A stretch of DNA of 64,000 nucleotides from Streptomyces lydicus (GCF_004125265.1 NZ_RDTE01000001.1:310001-374000), one strand, 5' to 3'; positions 1 to 8,814 are shown, counted from the stretch's first letter. The notes: generated by a model not told the origin, from the letters alone. A program made the numbers and translations.

Positions 1-8
1 AGCACGAC

Positions 9-287
9 ATGACGCGCGTTGCCGGCGAACCACGGGAGGTGGGCGGCACGTTCGGGGCTCGCTGGGCCCGACGGCTTCCACCTGATTCGGCCGAGGAACT
101 CATCGCCAAAATCACCGATGCCCGCCCCCGCATCCCTCGTGCCCTGGACGCCGAGCTCCTTCGCTACGCAGCCCGCTTCGGACCAATCTGCGATGACACA
201 CTCGACATCAGCGAGGTACATCGGGTAGAGCTGCGCGCTGGCTTCTGGCACGGCATTACTGCTGATCAGATGAGGTCTTTCTCCTGA
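9..287 (+). CDS. Hypothetical protein, possibly 5'-truncated
   Basis: An open frame of 92 codons at the window edge. From about residue 28 it reads like a normal helical protein (SAEELIAKITDARPRIP, then an LLRYAARFG helix), while the first 25 residues are Arg/Gly-rich and may not be translated. No ribosome binding site is visible at the ATG, so the true start may lie before the window. I recognise no family. It precedes the small-gene run that begins near 410. Confidence 0.35.
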   Translation: MTRVAGEPREVGGTFGARWARRLPPDSAEELIAKITDARPRIPRALDAELLRYAARFGPICDDTLDISEVHRVELRAGFWHGITADQMRSFS

Positions 288-409
288 TCAGCAGACAGCC
301 CCGGCGAACAGCTCCTCTATCATGCGGCCCGCGATATGCACGATGACGGATACCCTGCGCATAGCTGGAACCAAATCCGGCGGGGACAACTAGCGGACGC
401 CCATATCCG

Positions 410-841
410 ATGTTCGCAACGACTTCGCCCAGGGCGGGCCCGAGAGCACAAGGGGAGCAGGATGACGGGGAGATCCGGCAGAGCGCAGGCCGCACGGTGG
501 AAGAGGGGCAGCTCTACCTTGACCGCGACCGCTACATGGCCGACCGGGACCGCCGACTGCGGGTAGGGCCCATCGGCTCCAACGGCCGTGCCTCCTGTGT
601 CATCGAGCACGACCTGCACCTCGGCGGCCAGCTCGTCGGGCGCACCACCCCCATCGCCGTCAGCAGCCTTGGCAACCCCCGCAAGTTCGAACTGCCGGAA
701 GAAGCCGGCGCCGTCACCGCAGACCCGCGCTACACCCGGCTGCTCGCCGCCATGGCCACCGTCCACAGTGCCACGGCCACCCCCCGCGACTACGCCCGTG
801 CCGCCTACGTCGCCCTTGCTCTCGGGGACGGTGCCGCGTGA
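410..841 (+). CDS. Hypothetical protein, first gene of a small-gene operon
   Basis: The convincing coding part starts near the GTG at 497 (VEEGQLYLDRDRYMADRD) and runs through a beta-rich middle (RLRVGPIGSNGRASCVIEHDL) to a helical end (YTRLLAAMATVHSATATP). The start is uncertain. ATG 410 has no ribosome binding site; ATG 462 has a strong one (AGGGGAGCAGG) but is in another frame, so a small frameshift near the start is possible. Function unknown. It is followed at 46 bp by a very small gene and then by a chain of overlapping genes. Confidence 0.5.
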   Translation: MFATTSPRAGPRAQGEQDDGEIRQSAGRTVEEGQLYLDRDRYMADRDRRLRVGPIGSNGRASCVIEHDLHLGGQLVGRTTPIAVSSLGNPRKFELPEEAGAVTADPRYTRLLAAMATVHSATATPRDYARAAYVALALGDGAA

Positions 842-886
842 ACACCCGCGAGAAGAAAGGAAGCATGCCCCCGAGGCGCCGGCACG

Positions 887-1030
887 GTGAGCCCGGACCA
901 GGAAACACTGTTCCCGGTCGCGACGCCAGCCGTCCGCACCGAGATCACCTACGCCCAGCCGGACGGCGCGCTGCTCACCGCCGATGACTTCACCCGCCTG
1001 GCCGCTCTCACCCGCAGCGGTAGCCGATGA
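887..1030 (+). CDS. Small hypothetical protein, 47 aa
   Basis: A short frame starting with GTG at 887 (VSPDQETLFPVATP) and ending in TGA at 1028-1030. The stop overlaps the ATG of the next gene at 1027 (ATGA), which argues that it is translated. The product is acidic to neutral with a helical C-terminal half (LLTADDFTRLAALTRS). It has no membrane segment and no recognisable family. A GAGG motif sits about nine bases before the GTG. Its place inside an overlapping gene chain is the main support. Confidence 0.5.
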   Translation: MSPDQETLFPVATPAVRTEITYAQPDGALLTADDFTRLAALTRSGSR

Positions 1031-1398
1031 CAGGCCCCACCCCCGAGGAACAGTCGGGCCCGGACACCGCAGTGCACGGTCTGCCAGAGACCGCGCCCGC
1101 CCCGGCATCACCGCGGCTGAGCTGGCCCGCCGAATCGCCCGCGCCCGCCACCGTGCCCCGGCCGACAGCGCCCCAAGCAACCGCTCGCTGCGCTGGGTGC
1201 CGCACACCCACGCTGATCTGCCGCCCAGCGACGCAGCCGACTTCGGCCCCCATGAACAGCGGAAAGACCAGCCCGGCCGCCCAAGTACGAGCCCGACTCA
1301 CTGTGGCCAGCATCGACTTCGAGGAGACCATGCACACCGACGCCTCCGGCCACGAGGTCACCGAGTTCACCGGCATCTGGTCGGATGGCTCCGCATGA
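1027..1398 (+). CDS. Hypothetical protein with a CxxC pair
   Basis: The start ATG overlaps the stop of the 47-aa gene, and its own stop overlaps the start of the following gene at 1395. The product is 123 aa. The first half is Pro/Ala-rich and low in complexity. A CAGCRTPTLIC stretch near residue 55 could bind metal. The end (SIDFEETMHTDASGHEVTEF) looks like ordinary folded protein. Function unknown. The two ATGA overlaps are the best evidence that the frame is used. Confidence 0.5.
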   Translation: MTGPTPEEQSGPDTAVHGLPETAPAPASPRLSWPAESPAPATVPRPTAPQATARCAGCRTPTLICRPATQPTSAPMNSGKTSPAAQVRARLTVASIDFEETMHTDASGHEVTEFTGIWSDGSA

Positions 1399-1967
1399 GC
1401 GCACCGCACACCCCGACGGCCGGGCCCGCTTCGGAAGCCGACGACCTGCGCGCCAGGCTGGAACAGCTGCGCATCCTGGTCCTCGACCCCACCTTCGAGT
1501 ACCCGACCTTCGCCGACCTGGTCCTTGCCCACGGCTGCGACTACGCTCCCGCCCCCTGGCCCGCCGGAGCCCATCCGCGGCTGCTTGGGGACTGCTTCAC
1601 CGCCGCACACCGGTGGGCCGATCGGGAGGGCTGGACGTACTGCGAGGGGTACGCGCTGGCGGCCGATCCGCTCACCGGCGCCTTCGAGCACGCCTGGTGC
1701 CTCACCCCCGACGGCCACGTGGCCGACCCGGCTGCTCCCGACGGCTGGACCCTTGCCTACCGGGGAATCCCGCTGACTGACGTATTCCGCCGTGCCCATG
1801 TCCGGGACGGTGATGCAGTGATCACCTTCGGCCACGACCTGCTTGGCGGGCCCAACATCGCCGTCCTGCGCGATGGGCTGCCCGACGCCGCGCTCGCTGC
1901 CTCCGACTCCCATGCGGCAGCCACCACACCAGGCCGTCGCCCGTCCACCGCGCCCCGAGAGGGATGA
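1395..1967 (+). CDS. Hypothetical protein, 190 aa
   Basis: A compact 190-residue protein starting MSAPHTPT at an ATG that overlaps the previous stop. An acidic N-terminal helix (EADDLRARLEQLRIL) is followed by a conserved-looking core with several Trp and Cys residues (LLGDCFTAAHRWADREGWTYCEGYA, then an FEHAWCLTPDGHVADPA segment). The pattern of a Cys/His/Trp core with an HAWC step is often seen in uncharacterised actinobacterial proteins resembling small hydrolases, but I cannot name the family. Coding quality is clearly better than in the upstream members of the run. Confidence 0.75.
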   Translation: MSAPHTPTAGPASEADDLRARLEQLRILVLDPTFEYPTFADLVLAHGCDYAPAPWPAGAHPRLLGDCFTAAHRWADREGWTYCEGYALAADPLTGAFEHAWCLTPDGHVADPAAPDGWTLAYRGIPLTDVFRRAHVRDGDAVITFGHDLLGGPNIAVLRDGLPDAALAASDSHAAATTPGRRPSTAPREG

Positions 1968-2122
1968 ACCGTATGTTTGCCACCGCCGAATGCATGCGCC
2001 CACAGGGGGCCTTGGGCCCCGTCGAGGTCGTCTGGCACGTCCCCGCCGACCCGGAGGCCCGCGACAGCGACTGTGACGCCCAGTCCATCGCCCATCGCCT
2101 GCCGCGACGGCCAGCGGCGTAG
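1964..2122 (+). CDS. Small hypothetical protein, 52 aa
   Basis: The ATG at 1964 overlaps the TGA of the 190-aa gene in an ATGA arrangement; a second in-frame ATG lies at 1973. The product begins MNRMFATAECMRPQGALGPV and ends LPRRPAA before TAG at 2120. It has a short beta-like core (VEVVWHVPADPEARDSDCD) and no known motif. It closes the run of overlapping small genes. Support is the overlap and a sensible amino-acid composition. Confidence 0.45.
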   Translation: MNRMFATAECMRPQGALGPVEVVWHVPADPEARDSDCDAQSIAHRLPRRPAA

Positions 2123-2158
2123 GACGACCGCGCCGCAGGCCCTGCCGCCTTAGCGGCG

Positions 2159-2250
2159 TCAGTGCACGTCGTGGACCAGGTGCTCGATCACCGAGTCGAG
2201 TCGCTGTCGCAGGGCGCCGAGGTTCAGGGCCTCGACTTCGACCGCGCTCT
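2159..2250 (-). pseudogene. C-terminal fragment of an unknown gene
   Basis: Read on the minus strand, 2250 to 2159 gives a clean amphipathic helix ending in a stop (VEALNLGALRQRLDSVIEHL, then VHDVH and TGA). No start or upstream coding sequence is attached in this frame. It looks like the tail of a gene whose body was lost. The family cannot be told from 25 residues. Confidence 0.3.
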
Positions 2251-2736
2251 ACAGATCCAGCCCTCGCGCAGGCACTTCTCGCGGAAGGGGCTTGAAGCTG
2301 CTGTCCGCGGCGTTGGCGTTGTGCGCCCCAGACACCCGCCGTTGCTCCCCATCCAGCCGGGCTCTTGTGTATGCCCTGGAGGCCGTCGGGGACCTGTCCA
2401 GACGGTCCGAGTGGCTGATGCCAGTCCTTGCGTATGGCCAGACCGCATGGCAGCCGAGGCCGGTTGCCCGGAGAGGGTAGGTCGGCCAGGTTCCCGGGAG
2501 GTCTCCCGAAGCGGTGCTGGTCCTGTGCACGGTCGAATTCCGGCCCTGCGCGAGACGTATTCCGGCGCGGGTGCCCGACCGAACAAGAGTGCTTTTTTGT
2601 GCGAATCGAAGTTAAGACAACCCTTCCTATTCCCTGGCTATTTCAGCTGCGGTCCTCCTAGGTTGTCTGGTGCCTGTCGCCGCAGCGGTCTGCAAATTCG
2701 TGCGGCCATGGAGCGCGGCAGGGAAGGGGGAGTTCC
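2251..2736. other. Non-coding or decayed stretch before the nuclease gene
   Basis: No convincing gene was found on either strand. The open frames here are rich in Arg, Pro and Gly with no folded-protein pattern. The last 150 bases are less GC-rich than the surroundings (around 2590-2650) and probably hold the promoter of the nuclease gene, whose ribosome binding site AGGGGGAG ends about five bases before its TTG start. Confidence 0.4.
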
Positions 2737-3756
2737 TTGAACACGGCAATGAAGCGCTTAGTGGCGGCCTCATTCGCGGGGTGCCTGCTGGCCGGAACCA
2801 TGGCCGGCGCGGCTCAGGCCGATACGACACCGCCGAAGAACACGCTCAGCGCGGTGCTGATGGACCCCGTCAAGACGGTCCGGGTCCACGCCGCGGGGAC
2901 CAGCTGCCGAATCGGCCACCTCACCATCACCCGCACCGGCATGTGCCTCGACACCAAGGCCCAGGTGGTCCTGCTGCGCAACGGCAGGCCCGTCGGCGAG
3001 GCCACCTTCGAGGTCAAGCACTCCATGAATCTGAAGACGAACAAGCTGAAGTGGGGCGAGAGCTTCACCATCGGCAAGGCCAAGCTCCACAAGGCGTCTG
3101 GGATCCGGACCAGCGTCTCGGTCGGTGCCGGCAAAGGCGTGAAGACCGACGTGAACTTCCGCCAGGGATCCACCCTGGGACCCGCCCATAAGGGGACCGT
3201 CAAGTACAAGGCCAGCGTGGGCAAGCACAAAACGCTCAATAAAGCGGCCTCCTACCGCTTCAAATTCACCAAGCCCGGGTACACCCCCGCGGCTTTCAGC
3301 TACAAGTCGGCAAAGTTCCGCTGCGACGACACCTTCTGGTCCCGGGAAAACCCGAACCGTCGCGTGAAGAAGCCCGGCTGCGTCATCCCCGGCTTCGCCC
3401 CCACCTTCAGCCTCTCGCACACCGACGCGAAGGTGAAGGAGTCCGCCCGCCACATCGCCGACGCCCAGAGCGCCATCGCGGGACACCCCGGCGCCTCCAC
3501 ACCACTGCACCGCATCACCAACGAGACGACCATCGACAAGCACCGCCGGGCCATGTGCGGCAGGGTCAACGCCCCCCAGGGCAAGGACTGTGATGAGTAC
3601 CCCTTCGCCGCCACCAAGGAAGGCGGCAACCCCCGCCGCGGCAGCACCCGAGTCATCTCCGCCGGTGACAACCGCAGCGCCGGCGCGCGACTGGGCGGCT
3701 TCTATAAGGTCCAGCGCGTCCTCAACGGCGACGCCTACTACGTCCACATCAAGTAG
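2737..3756 (+). CDS. Secreted NucA/NucB-type deoxyribonuclease
   Basis: A 339-aa exported protein. Start is TTG 2737, chosen because AGGGGGAG lies five bases upstream; an ATG at 2749 is the alternative. The N-terminus MKRLVAASFAGCLLAGTMAG ending AAQA is a clear signal peptide with a cleavage site. The C-terminal 80 residues carry the NucA/NucB signature (KDCDEYPFAAT near residue 284, AGDNRSAG near 309), the family of the Bacillus extracellular DNases NucA and NucB. The 200-residue middle is Lys-rich and beta-like and could bind DNA or the cell wall. Predicted role: extracellular DNA cleavage for nutrient use or competition. A strong hairpin follows at once, and the next gene may encode an inhibitor. 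The nuclease family call is firm; the role of the long middle is unknown. Confidence 0.85.
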   Translation: MNTAMKRLVAASFAGCLLAGTMAGAAQADTTPPKNTLSAVLMDPVKTVRVHAAGTSCRIGHLTITRTGMCLDTKAQVVLLRNGRPVGEATFEVKHSMNLKTNKLKWGESFTIGKAKLHKASGIRTSVSVGAGKGVKTDVNFRQGSTLGPAHKGTVKYKASVGKHKTLNKAASYRFKFTKPGYTPAAFSYKSAKFRCDDTFWSRENPNRRVKKPGCVIPGFAPTFSLSHTDAKVKESARHIADAQSAIAGHPGASTPLHRITNETTIDKHRRAMCGRVNAPQGKDCDEYPFAATKEGGNPRRGSTRVISAGDNRSAGARLGGFYKVQRVLNGDAYYVHIK

Positions 3757-3779
3757 AACTCGCCCAGCCCAGCAGTAAC

Positions 3780-3813
3780 CTGGGTGCTGCTCCACGCCAG
3801 GAGCAGCACCCAG
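3780..3813 (+). terminator. Strong hairpin after the nuclease gene
   Basis: Perfect 14-bp inverted repeat: CTGGGTGCTGCTCC, a 6-base loop, and its complement. It begins 23 bases after the nuclease stop and ends 37 bases before the next gene. No U-run follows, as is usual in Streptomyces. It probably stops or attenuates transcription into the downstream gene. Confidence 0.75.
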
Positions 3814-3850
3814 CGCCGTACACGGGGAACGAGACGGAGTTGAGCAGGGC

Positions 3851-4843
3851 GTGACGACCGAGACCAAAGACCTCTATGTCGAAGACCACGACCTCCTTGT
3901 CGACCCCATGCTCCAAGGAATCATGGAGTTCCCTGAACACTCTTCCCTCACCAATGGCCTCATCGGATTCCACAAGGACTTCGGCACGATCCTGACTGGA
4001 TTCGAACGCGGCTACCTCCGCGTCACCGTCGAAACCCACTCCGGCCCGCCTGCGCTGAGCACGGCTGAGTGGGACGACGTCCTCGACATCTCCGCAGACT
4101 TCATCCGCGGACAGGCCTTCGTCTCCAGCTACGACCAGCCCCTCACCACCAATCTCGCCTTCGACGGGCCCGGGACCTACCGAATCCGCGTCCACGCCCG
4201 AGGCCGCACCACCACCAAGGACGCCGCCCTGCCCCGTCGGCCCCGCCCCACCAAGACCAGCCCGCCCCCCGAGACCTACCTCGTCCAGGTCTGGGCTGCC
4301 CCCACCGCCCCGGAACGCATCCACAAGAGCAGCGACCACGCCTCCCTGCCCGCAGCCGACTACACCGGCCCCACCGCCTCTCCATACCACCCGGCCGTCA
4401 AAGTCCCCAAGATCCACTCCAAGGCCGGCGGGATCGTCGTCATCCGCACCTGCTCCACCAACCCCGAAGCCTGGCAGAGCCTCCAGAACTTCCTCGACAA
4501 AGGCGCAGAGGACGGCGGCGGCATCAACGTCACCTCAATCGACAACAGCGCATACAACGGCCTCACTGCAGATCAGCTACGCACCCTGGTCGACCGTGAC
4601 GACAAGGACTGGCCCCACCACCGCATCTTGCTCATCGCCGACGACCAAGCCCTCGCCACGCCCGACTTCCCCCTGCTCGCCGTCGACAACCCACCAGGAG
4701 AACCCACACCGTCCTTCCGCATCCCCAAGGCACATCTGGAGAACTTCGTGGTCAACATGGACCTGGGAAACACGTTCTTCTCCGACTGGTCGCGCGACGC
4801 AGACGAAGACGGCATCTACCGAGGGACCGCCGACGGCACGTAG
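3851..4843 (+). CDS. DUF6924-domain protein, possible nuclease inhibitor
   Basis: A cytoplasmic 330-aa protein, GTG start at 3851. The C-terminal half (about residue 195 on) follows the DUF6924 pattern: VVIRTCSTNPEAW, a middle AYNGLTADQLRTL, a strand LLIADDQAL, and the end VVNMDLGNTFFSDW with DEDGIYRG. The N-terminal half is a beta-rich domain ending YLVQVWAAP. In Bacillus subtilis the nuclease NucA has a cytoplasmic inhibitor, Nin/ComJ, and the N-terminal layout here (strand-rich, a PGTYRIRVHARG turn, a final hydrophobic strand) is reminiscent of it, though sequence similarity by eye is weak. Position directly after a NucA/NucB gene supports an immunity-like role; this is inference. The two genes are separated by a strong hairpin. 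Confidence 0.7.
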   Translation: MTTETKDLYVEDHDLLVDPMLQGIMEFPEHSSLTNGLIGFHKDFGTILTGFERGYLRVTVETHSGPPALSTAEWDDVLDISADFIRGQAFVSSYDQPLTTNLAFDGPGTYRIRVHARGRTTTKDAALPRRPRPTKTSPPPETYLVQVWAAPTAPERIHKSSDHASLPAADYTGPTASPYHPAVKVPKIHSKAGGIVVIRTCSTNPEAWQSLQNFLDKGAEDGGGINVTSIDNSAYNGLTADQLRTLVDRDDKDWPHHRILLIADDQALATPDFPLLAVDNPPGEPTPSFRIPKAHLENFVVNMDLGNTFFSDWSRDADEDGIYRGTADGT

Positions 4844-4914
4844 GCAACCCGCCGAGACCGAGTCCGGCACTGCCCGGCTGCTGCCCCGCCTTGCCCGTGA
4901 CATATAGGGGCGGG

Positions 4915-5440
4915 CTACTGGACGCCACCACGGCACTGGGCGTCGCGCACTCGCGGACCATCCACGGTACGCGGCCAGTGCCGGAAGTGGGCCTCGGCCT
5001 CCATGCCTGCAGCGGCGTCATCCTGGTCCCGGCCAGTTGTCGCTCGATCACGGCGCGGACTGCCGCGACGAATGGCGGAGGCCAGGTCACCGGGCCGTGG
5101 GCGCAGACGATCCCGTCCGTGCGTCGACGACATAGACGTGGATCTCCACAGGTGGGACCGGTCCTTCCCGGCACAGGGAAGGACCGGGGTGATCCGTCTT
5201 CCTGCCGAAGGGCCTGCCACGGATGGACCTGCCAGGGACACCCTCGCCAAGCCGGTGGAACATCAGCAGCACGCTGGGCTGCTCGATGAAGGCGAAACGG
5301 GCCGGACCGGTGCGCCCGCCGACAGCGTCAGTCTCGACCGGCTCGGGCTCGGCCAAGGCATCAGCAGTTGCACGCCCTGCGACGACAGACTCCACGACAT
5401 GCCCTCGGGCAGCCCGGGCCGGGTGGGACCATAGAGCTGG
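4915..5440 (-). pseudogene. Frameshifted remnant of an unknown gene
   Basis: On the minus strand two frames join into one smooth reading. The first (about 5440-5120) contains ARFAFIEQPSVLLMFHRLGE and ends VPPVEIHVYVVDART; the second (about 5160-4920) continues DGIVCAHGPVTWPPPFVAAV and RAVIERQLAGTR. A single indel near 5120-5160 would restore a continuous protein of about 160 residues. No family recognised. The rest of the 4844-5862 interval shows no intact gene. Confidence 0.3.
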
Positions 5441-5862
5441 CCGACCGCGGGCGGCACGTCTCGGGCACCCGACCATCGTACGAGCGCCGAACCCGGCGGG
5501 CCGAAGGACTCGCCCGATGTTCCCGACGCGCGACGACGGACGCTCCTGGCACACACGCCACCACGCGATCCACAGCCGTGATCACGGGCTTAGCGTTCAC
5601 CTCTGCTTTTCGCCGACGCGACGGACCTGCTGCGCGGGGCGGTCATACGATGTCGTCTGCGAGCGGATCTGACGACGCCCCATCCCGGCCGACACCCGGC
5701 CGCCGTCAGCGAGACGGTCCGTGAAAGGCCGACCGAACCTGCGGCCCCGCGCTCGTTCCCACAGGCCGGTGTTGGACCTGAGCTTCCGGACGGCTCCCAG
5801 CTATCTCTCGCGTCTCTTACGATGGCCTCCAGGCAACATCCGCTGGCAGGAGGGCAGTTGGC
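5441..5862. other. No gene seen; upstream region of the methyltransferase
   Basis: Nothing convincing on either strand. The final 20 bases carry AGGAGGG eight bases before the ATG at 5863, so the promoter and leader of the DUF574 methyltransferase must lie here. Confidence 0.4.
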
Positions 5863-6681
5863 ATGGTCGAGGGTATTTCCGACGTGGACCAGTCGCAGCC
5901 GAGCATTGCCCGGGTCTACGACTATCTTCTCGGCGGCAAGGACAACTACGCCGTGGACCGCGTCGTCGGGGACAGGTTCAAGCAGGAGCTTCCCGGCTCG
6001 GTCGCCATCGCGCACGCCAACCGCCAGGGCCTCATTCGCGCCGTGCGGGAGATCGCCCTGGCGGGCATCGAGCAGTTCATCGACCTGGGCAGTGGGTTGC
6101 CGACCGCAGACAACGTCCATCAGGTCGCGCAGCACCACGCCCCCGGCTCCCGCGTGGTCTACATCGACAGCGACCCCATCGTTCTCGCCCACGGCCGCGC
6201 CCTCCTTGAGGACAACGAGCACACCCGTGTGGTCCAGGCCGACGTCCGCGACCCGCGGAGTATCCGGGAGCACCCTGATGTCATCGGCATGATCGACTTC
6301 GACCGGCCCGTGGCCGTGATTCACAGCGCCGTCCTGCATCACATCAACGACGATGAGGACCCCCGCTCGATCGTCCGATACTGGCAGGAGCAGGTCCCCT
6401 CGGGAAGTTACTTCTTCATCTCCCACTTCCGCAGCGGCGGCAACCCCGAGACCGTTGAGGCCGAGGCGGTGCTCCAAGCCACCTTCGGCCGCGGACGGTG
6501 GCGGACAGACGAGGAGATCTCCGACCTCTTCGGCGATCTGGAGATCCTGGAGCCAGGTATCGTGCCAAGCTCCCTTTGGCGCCCCGGCTTGGCCGAGCGA
6601 CTGCCCCGCATCGAGCCGGCACAGCACGAGCTGACCGTCTGGGAACAGCTCATCGTGGCGGGCCTGGCACGAAAGCCCTGA
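5863..6681 (+). CDS. DUF574-family SAM-dependent methyltransferase (copy 1)
   Basis: A 272-aa protein of the Methyltransf_19 (DUF574) family, which is greatly expanded in Streptomyces. The diagnostic N-terminus is present: SIARVYDYLLGGKDNYAVDR (residues about 13-32). A Rossmann SAM site follows: FIDLGSGLPT, VVYIDSDPIVLAHGR and VVQADVRDP, then FDRPVAVIHSAVLHHI. No signal peptide or membrane segment. Substrate unknown; family members are usually orphan methyltransferases. A strong AGGAGGG ribosome binding site supports the start. A second, divergent family member lies at 32,862-33,701 on the other strand. Confidence 0.9.
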   Translation: MVEGISDVDQSQPSIARVYDYLLGGKDNYAVDRVVGDRFKQELPGSVAIAHANRQGLIRAVREIALAGIEQFIDLGSGLPTADNVHQVAQHHAPGSRVVYIDSDPIVLAHGRALLEDNEHTRVVQADVRDPRSIREHPDVIGMIDFDRPVAVIHSAVLHHINDDEDPRSIVRYWQEQVPSGSYFFISHFRSGGNPETVEAEAVLQATFGRGRWRTDEEISDLFGDLEILEPGIVPSSLWRPGLAERLPRIEPAQHELTVWEQLIVAGLARKP

Positions 6682-7297
6682 CGCAGGACAGACCGAGGCG
6701 CAGTACTGCACGCCCCGTCTCCGCCTATGAGGGATGAGCATCTGTGACCTGCACGGCCTGGTGCACTACCGGCGCGTGGCCGTGCCGATCGTGCACCGCG
6801 GTGTTCGGCTTCTTCGAGGGCGTCCTCTCCGCTCTCGAAGACATCGAAGCGGGTCGCTGTCCAGCCGGAGAGACCCGGCCCTGCTGCGCCTCCTGGGAAG
6901 GAGCCGGGCGGGCGCTGCGTGGCCACCCAGGACGCCATCGCTCAGTACGTCGCGCTGAGCCGCCCGCAGGCGCCGACGTGGAACACGGCCCGACGGGGAG
7001 CTGGCCCGACTCGGACCCGGGCGGTGCGTGCTGCACTGCCACGCCGGCGCGCTCACCACCGCGCGCCCCGAGCTGTACGCCCTCGCCCTCGGCCGGACGA
7101 CGGCTGGCCGCCGCGTGGCTGCGCTGGCGGGCATGACCCGCTGCCGCTGCCCAGGCTCCTCGAAGCCGCGTGCGGGCATCTCGAAGACCTCGACGTACCT
7201 GGACAATCACCGGGTGCGCGGCGAGAGCCCGCGTGCCGCACGGGCGTTCCGCCGGATCAGCCGCAGCACCGCCCGTCGGCCCGCAGCGGGTCGCTTT
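6682..7297. other. Unassigned stretch with possible decayed plus-strand coding
   Basis: Short plus-strand readings look protein-like but change frame. One near 6780-6920 gives FFEGVLSALEDIEAG, another near 6920-6960 gives DAIAQYVALSRP, and a third from 7028 gives VLHCHAGALTTARPELYALA. They could be one small gene broken by two indels, or chance. No family is recognisable and no ribosome binding site fits, so nothing is called as a gene. Confidence 0.25.
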
Positions 7298-7753
7298 TCA
7301 CGCTCCTCCGAAATGGAAGTCGTCAGCCGCCTCGTCCGCAGTCCAGTCGACCCCCTTGAGGTCCGGGTCGCCACTGTCTGATGCGATGGTGGCGAGAAGT
7401 TCTGCAGATGCCTCGGTGGCCTGTTCGTCCTCAAACCGGTCCACCGCTACGCTCACCCCCCGCTGTTCCAAGGTGTGAAGGAGTTCAGCGCCCAGCAAGT
7501 GACGATCCTCCCAGCGCCGGGGGGCCGACACGATCAGGTGCTGGAGGTGAGTCGGATCGAGGGCGGGGTTGCGCCCGGCGAGCGTGAGATCAAAGGCGAC
7601 CCTATATAGGAGCATCCCCAGCTGGAAGCGGTTCCGGCCCACACGGACGTAGGCCCGCAGACGGGTCCGGCGGCTCAAGAGGGAGTCATCAGGCGCCCCC
7701 TCAACCCAGTCCGCGAGCATGCTCGCGACGGGGGCAAGGTCAAAGTCAGGCAT
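7298..7753 (-). CDS. Hypothetical protein, 151 aa
   Basis: Leftward gene starting MPDFDLAPVASMLADWVEGA; the frame is open 20 codons further upstream but that extension is less protein-like. The product is helical with alternating charge (RAYVRVGRNRFQLGMLLYRVA, then ALDPTHLQHLIVSAPRRWE) and an acidic end (DLKGVDWTADEAADDFHFGG). No membrane segment or known motif. It stands alone beside the IS element. Confidence 0.65.
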   Translation of the reverse strand: MPDFDLAPVASMLADWVEGAPDDSLLSRRTRLRAYVRVGRNRFQLGMLLYRVAFDLTLAGRNPALDPTHLQHLIVSAPRRWEDRHLLGAELLHTLEQRGVSVAVDRFEDEQATEASAELLATIASDSGDPDLKGVDWTADEAADDFHFGGA

Positions 7754-7935
7754 GGAGGTTTTCCAGATGTCATGGCGAAATGGGGGACCCTCCAGGGCTG
7801 ATGACAACATCATGCTAGCGAACTATCAGGCGTGGTGGACAGAAATAGATCGGCGGCGACAGCGCACACCTCTGTCCGCCGATCCGGGCGTTCGGTGCGT
7901 ACCCGGGCGACGCAGCCGAACCGCACGAGCCCTAA

Positions 7936-8814
7936 GGAGTCCTTGCAGAATGATCTTCGTGTGGCACGGTGGAGGGGCAGGTGATCTCGTTCCTTGGGAG
8001 TGAGGATGACTCGGCCGAAGCCGTGGGAGATCAGTGACGAGCTGTGGGCGGTGATCGAGCCGCTTCTTCCCAGGCATGAACGCCGCTACCGGCATCCGGG
8101 GCGCAAGCGGATCGATGACCGCAGGACGCTGCAGGGTGCGCTGTTCGTGCTCTATACCGGGATCCAGTGGGAGTTCCTGCCGCAGGAGCTGGGGTTCGGT
8201 TCGGGGCCGACGTGCTGGCGGCGGCTGGCGTGTGGGATGAGCTTCAGCGGGTGCTGTTGGACCGGTTGCGGGCGGCGGACCGGCTGGACTTCTCCCGGGC
8301 CACGGTCGATGCCTCGCATGTGCAGGCCAAGCGGGGGCGAAGCCGCCCAAAAGTCGGTCCGAGTCCGGTTGACCGTGCACGGCCGGGCTCGAAACACCAT
8401 GTGCTGACCGACGCGCACGGTATCCCGCTGCGGGTGTCGCTGACCGGCGGACACCGCAACGACGTCACCCAGCTCCTGCCGCTGGTCGACGGCCTGCCGC
8501 CGGTGCGGGGCAAGCGGGGCCGTCCCCGCCGCAGGCCCCGTGCGGTGTATGCCGACCGCGGCTATGACCACGACATCTACCGTCGGCGGCTGCGCGAGCG
8601 GAACATCACCCCGAAGATCGCCCGCCGCGGGCAGCCCCACGGCTCGGGCCTGGGCCGCGTCCGCTGGGTCGCCGAATCCGCCATCGCCCACCTCCACGGC
8701 CCCCGCCGCTTACGGACCCGCTGGGAAGCACGCGACGACATACACGACGCCTTCCTCCAACTCGCCCACTGCATGATCCTCGCCCGCAAACTCCCAGCTT
8801 TCTGAAAGGACCCC
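7936..8814 (+). mobile_element. IS5-like insertion sequence with TAA target duplication
   Basis: An 879-bp element. The left end reads GGAGTCCTTGCAGAATG from 7936. The reverse complement of the right end (to 8814) reads GGGGTCCTTTCAGAAAG, giving imperfect terminal inverted repeats of about 17 bp with three mismatches. TAA flanks the element directly on both sides (7933-7935 and 8815-8817), a 3-bp target duplication of the TNA type known for the IS427 group of the IS5 family. It contains one rightward transposase gene interrupted by a frame change. Confidence 0.85.
8006..8805 (+). pseudogene. IS5-family transposase, frame-disrupted
   Basis: The first frame starts MTRPKPWEISDELWAVIEPL (DUF4096-type N-terminal domain) and continues to GSGPTCWRRL near 8225. 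The DDE part follows in the -1 frame: VWDELQRVLLDRLRAADRLD, DASHVQAKRG, the long middle with ADRGYDHDIYRRRL, and the ending MILARKLPAF. Related transposases usually have a short stretch (a Trp plus about three residues) between WRRL and AGVW. That stretch seems to be missing here, which suggests a small deletion rather than a programmed frameshift, though the latter occurs in this group. Transposition from this copy would need a frameshift or a helper. Confidence 0.8.

Noticed and set aside
8205..8250. Programmed -1 frameshift in the IS5-like transposase
   Set aside because: Possible in this family, but the reading also seems to lack several residues at the junction and no clear slippery heptamer is visible; deletion is the simpler explanation.
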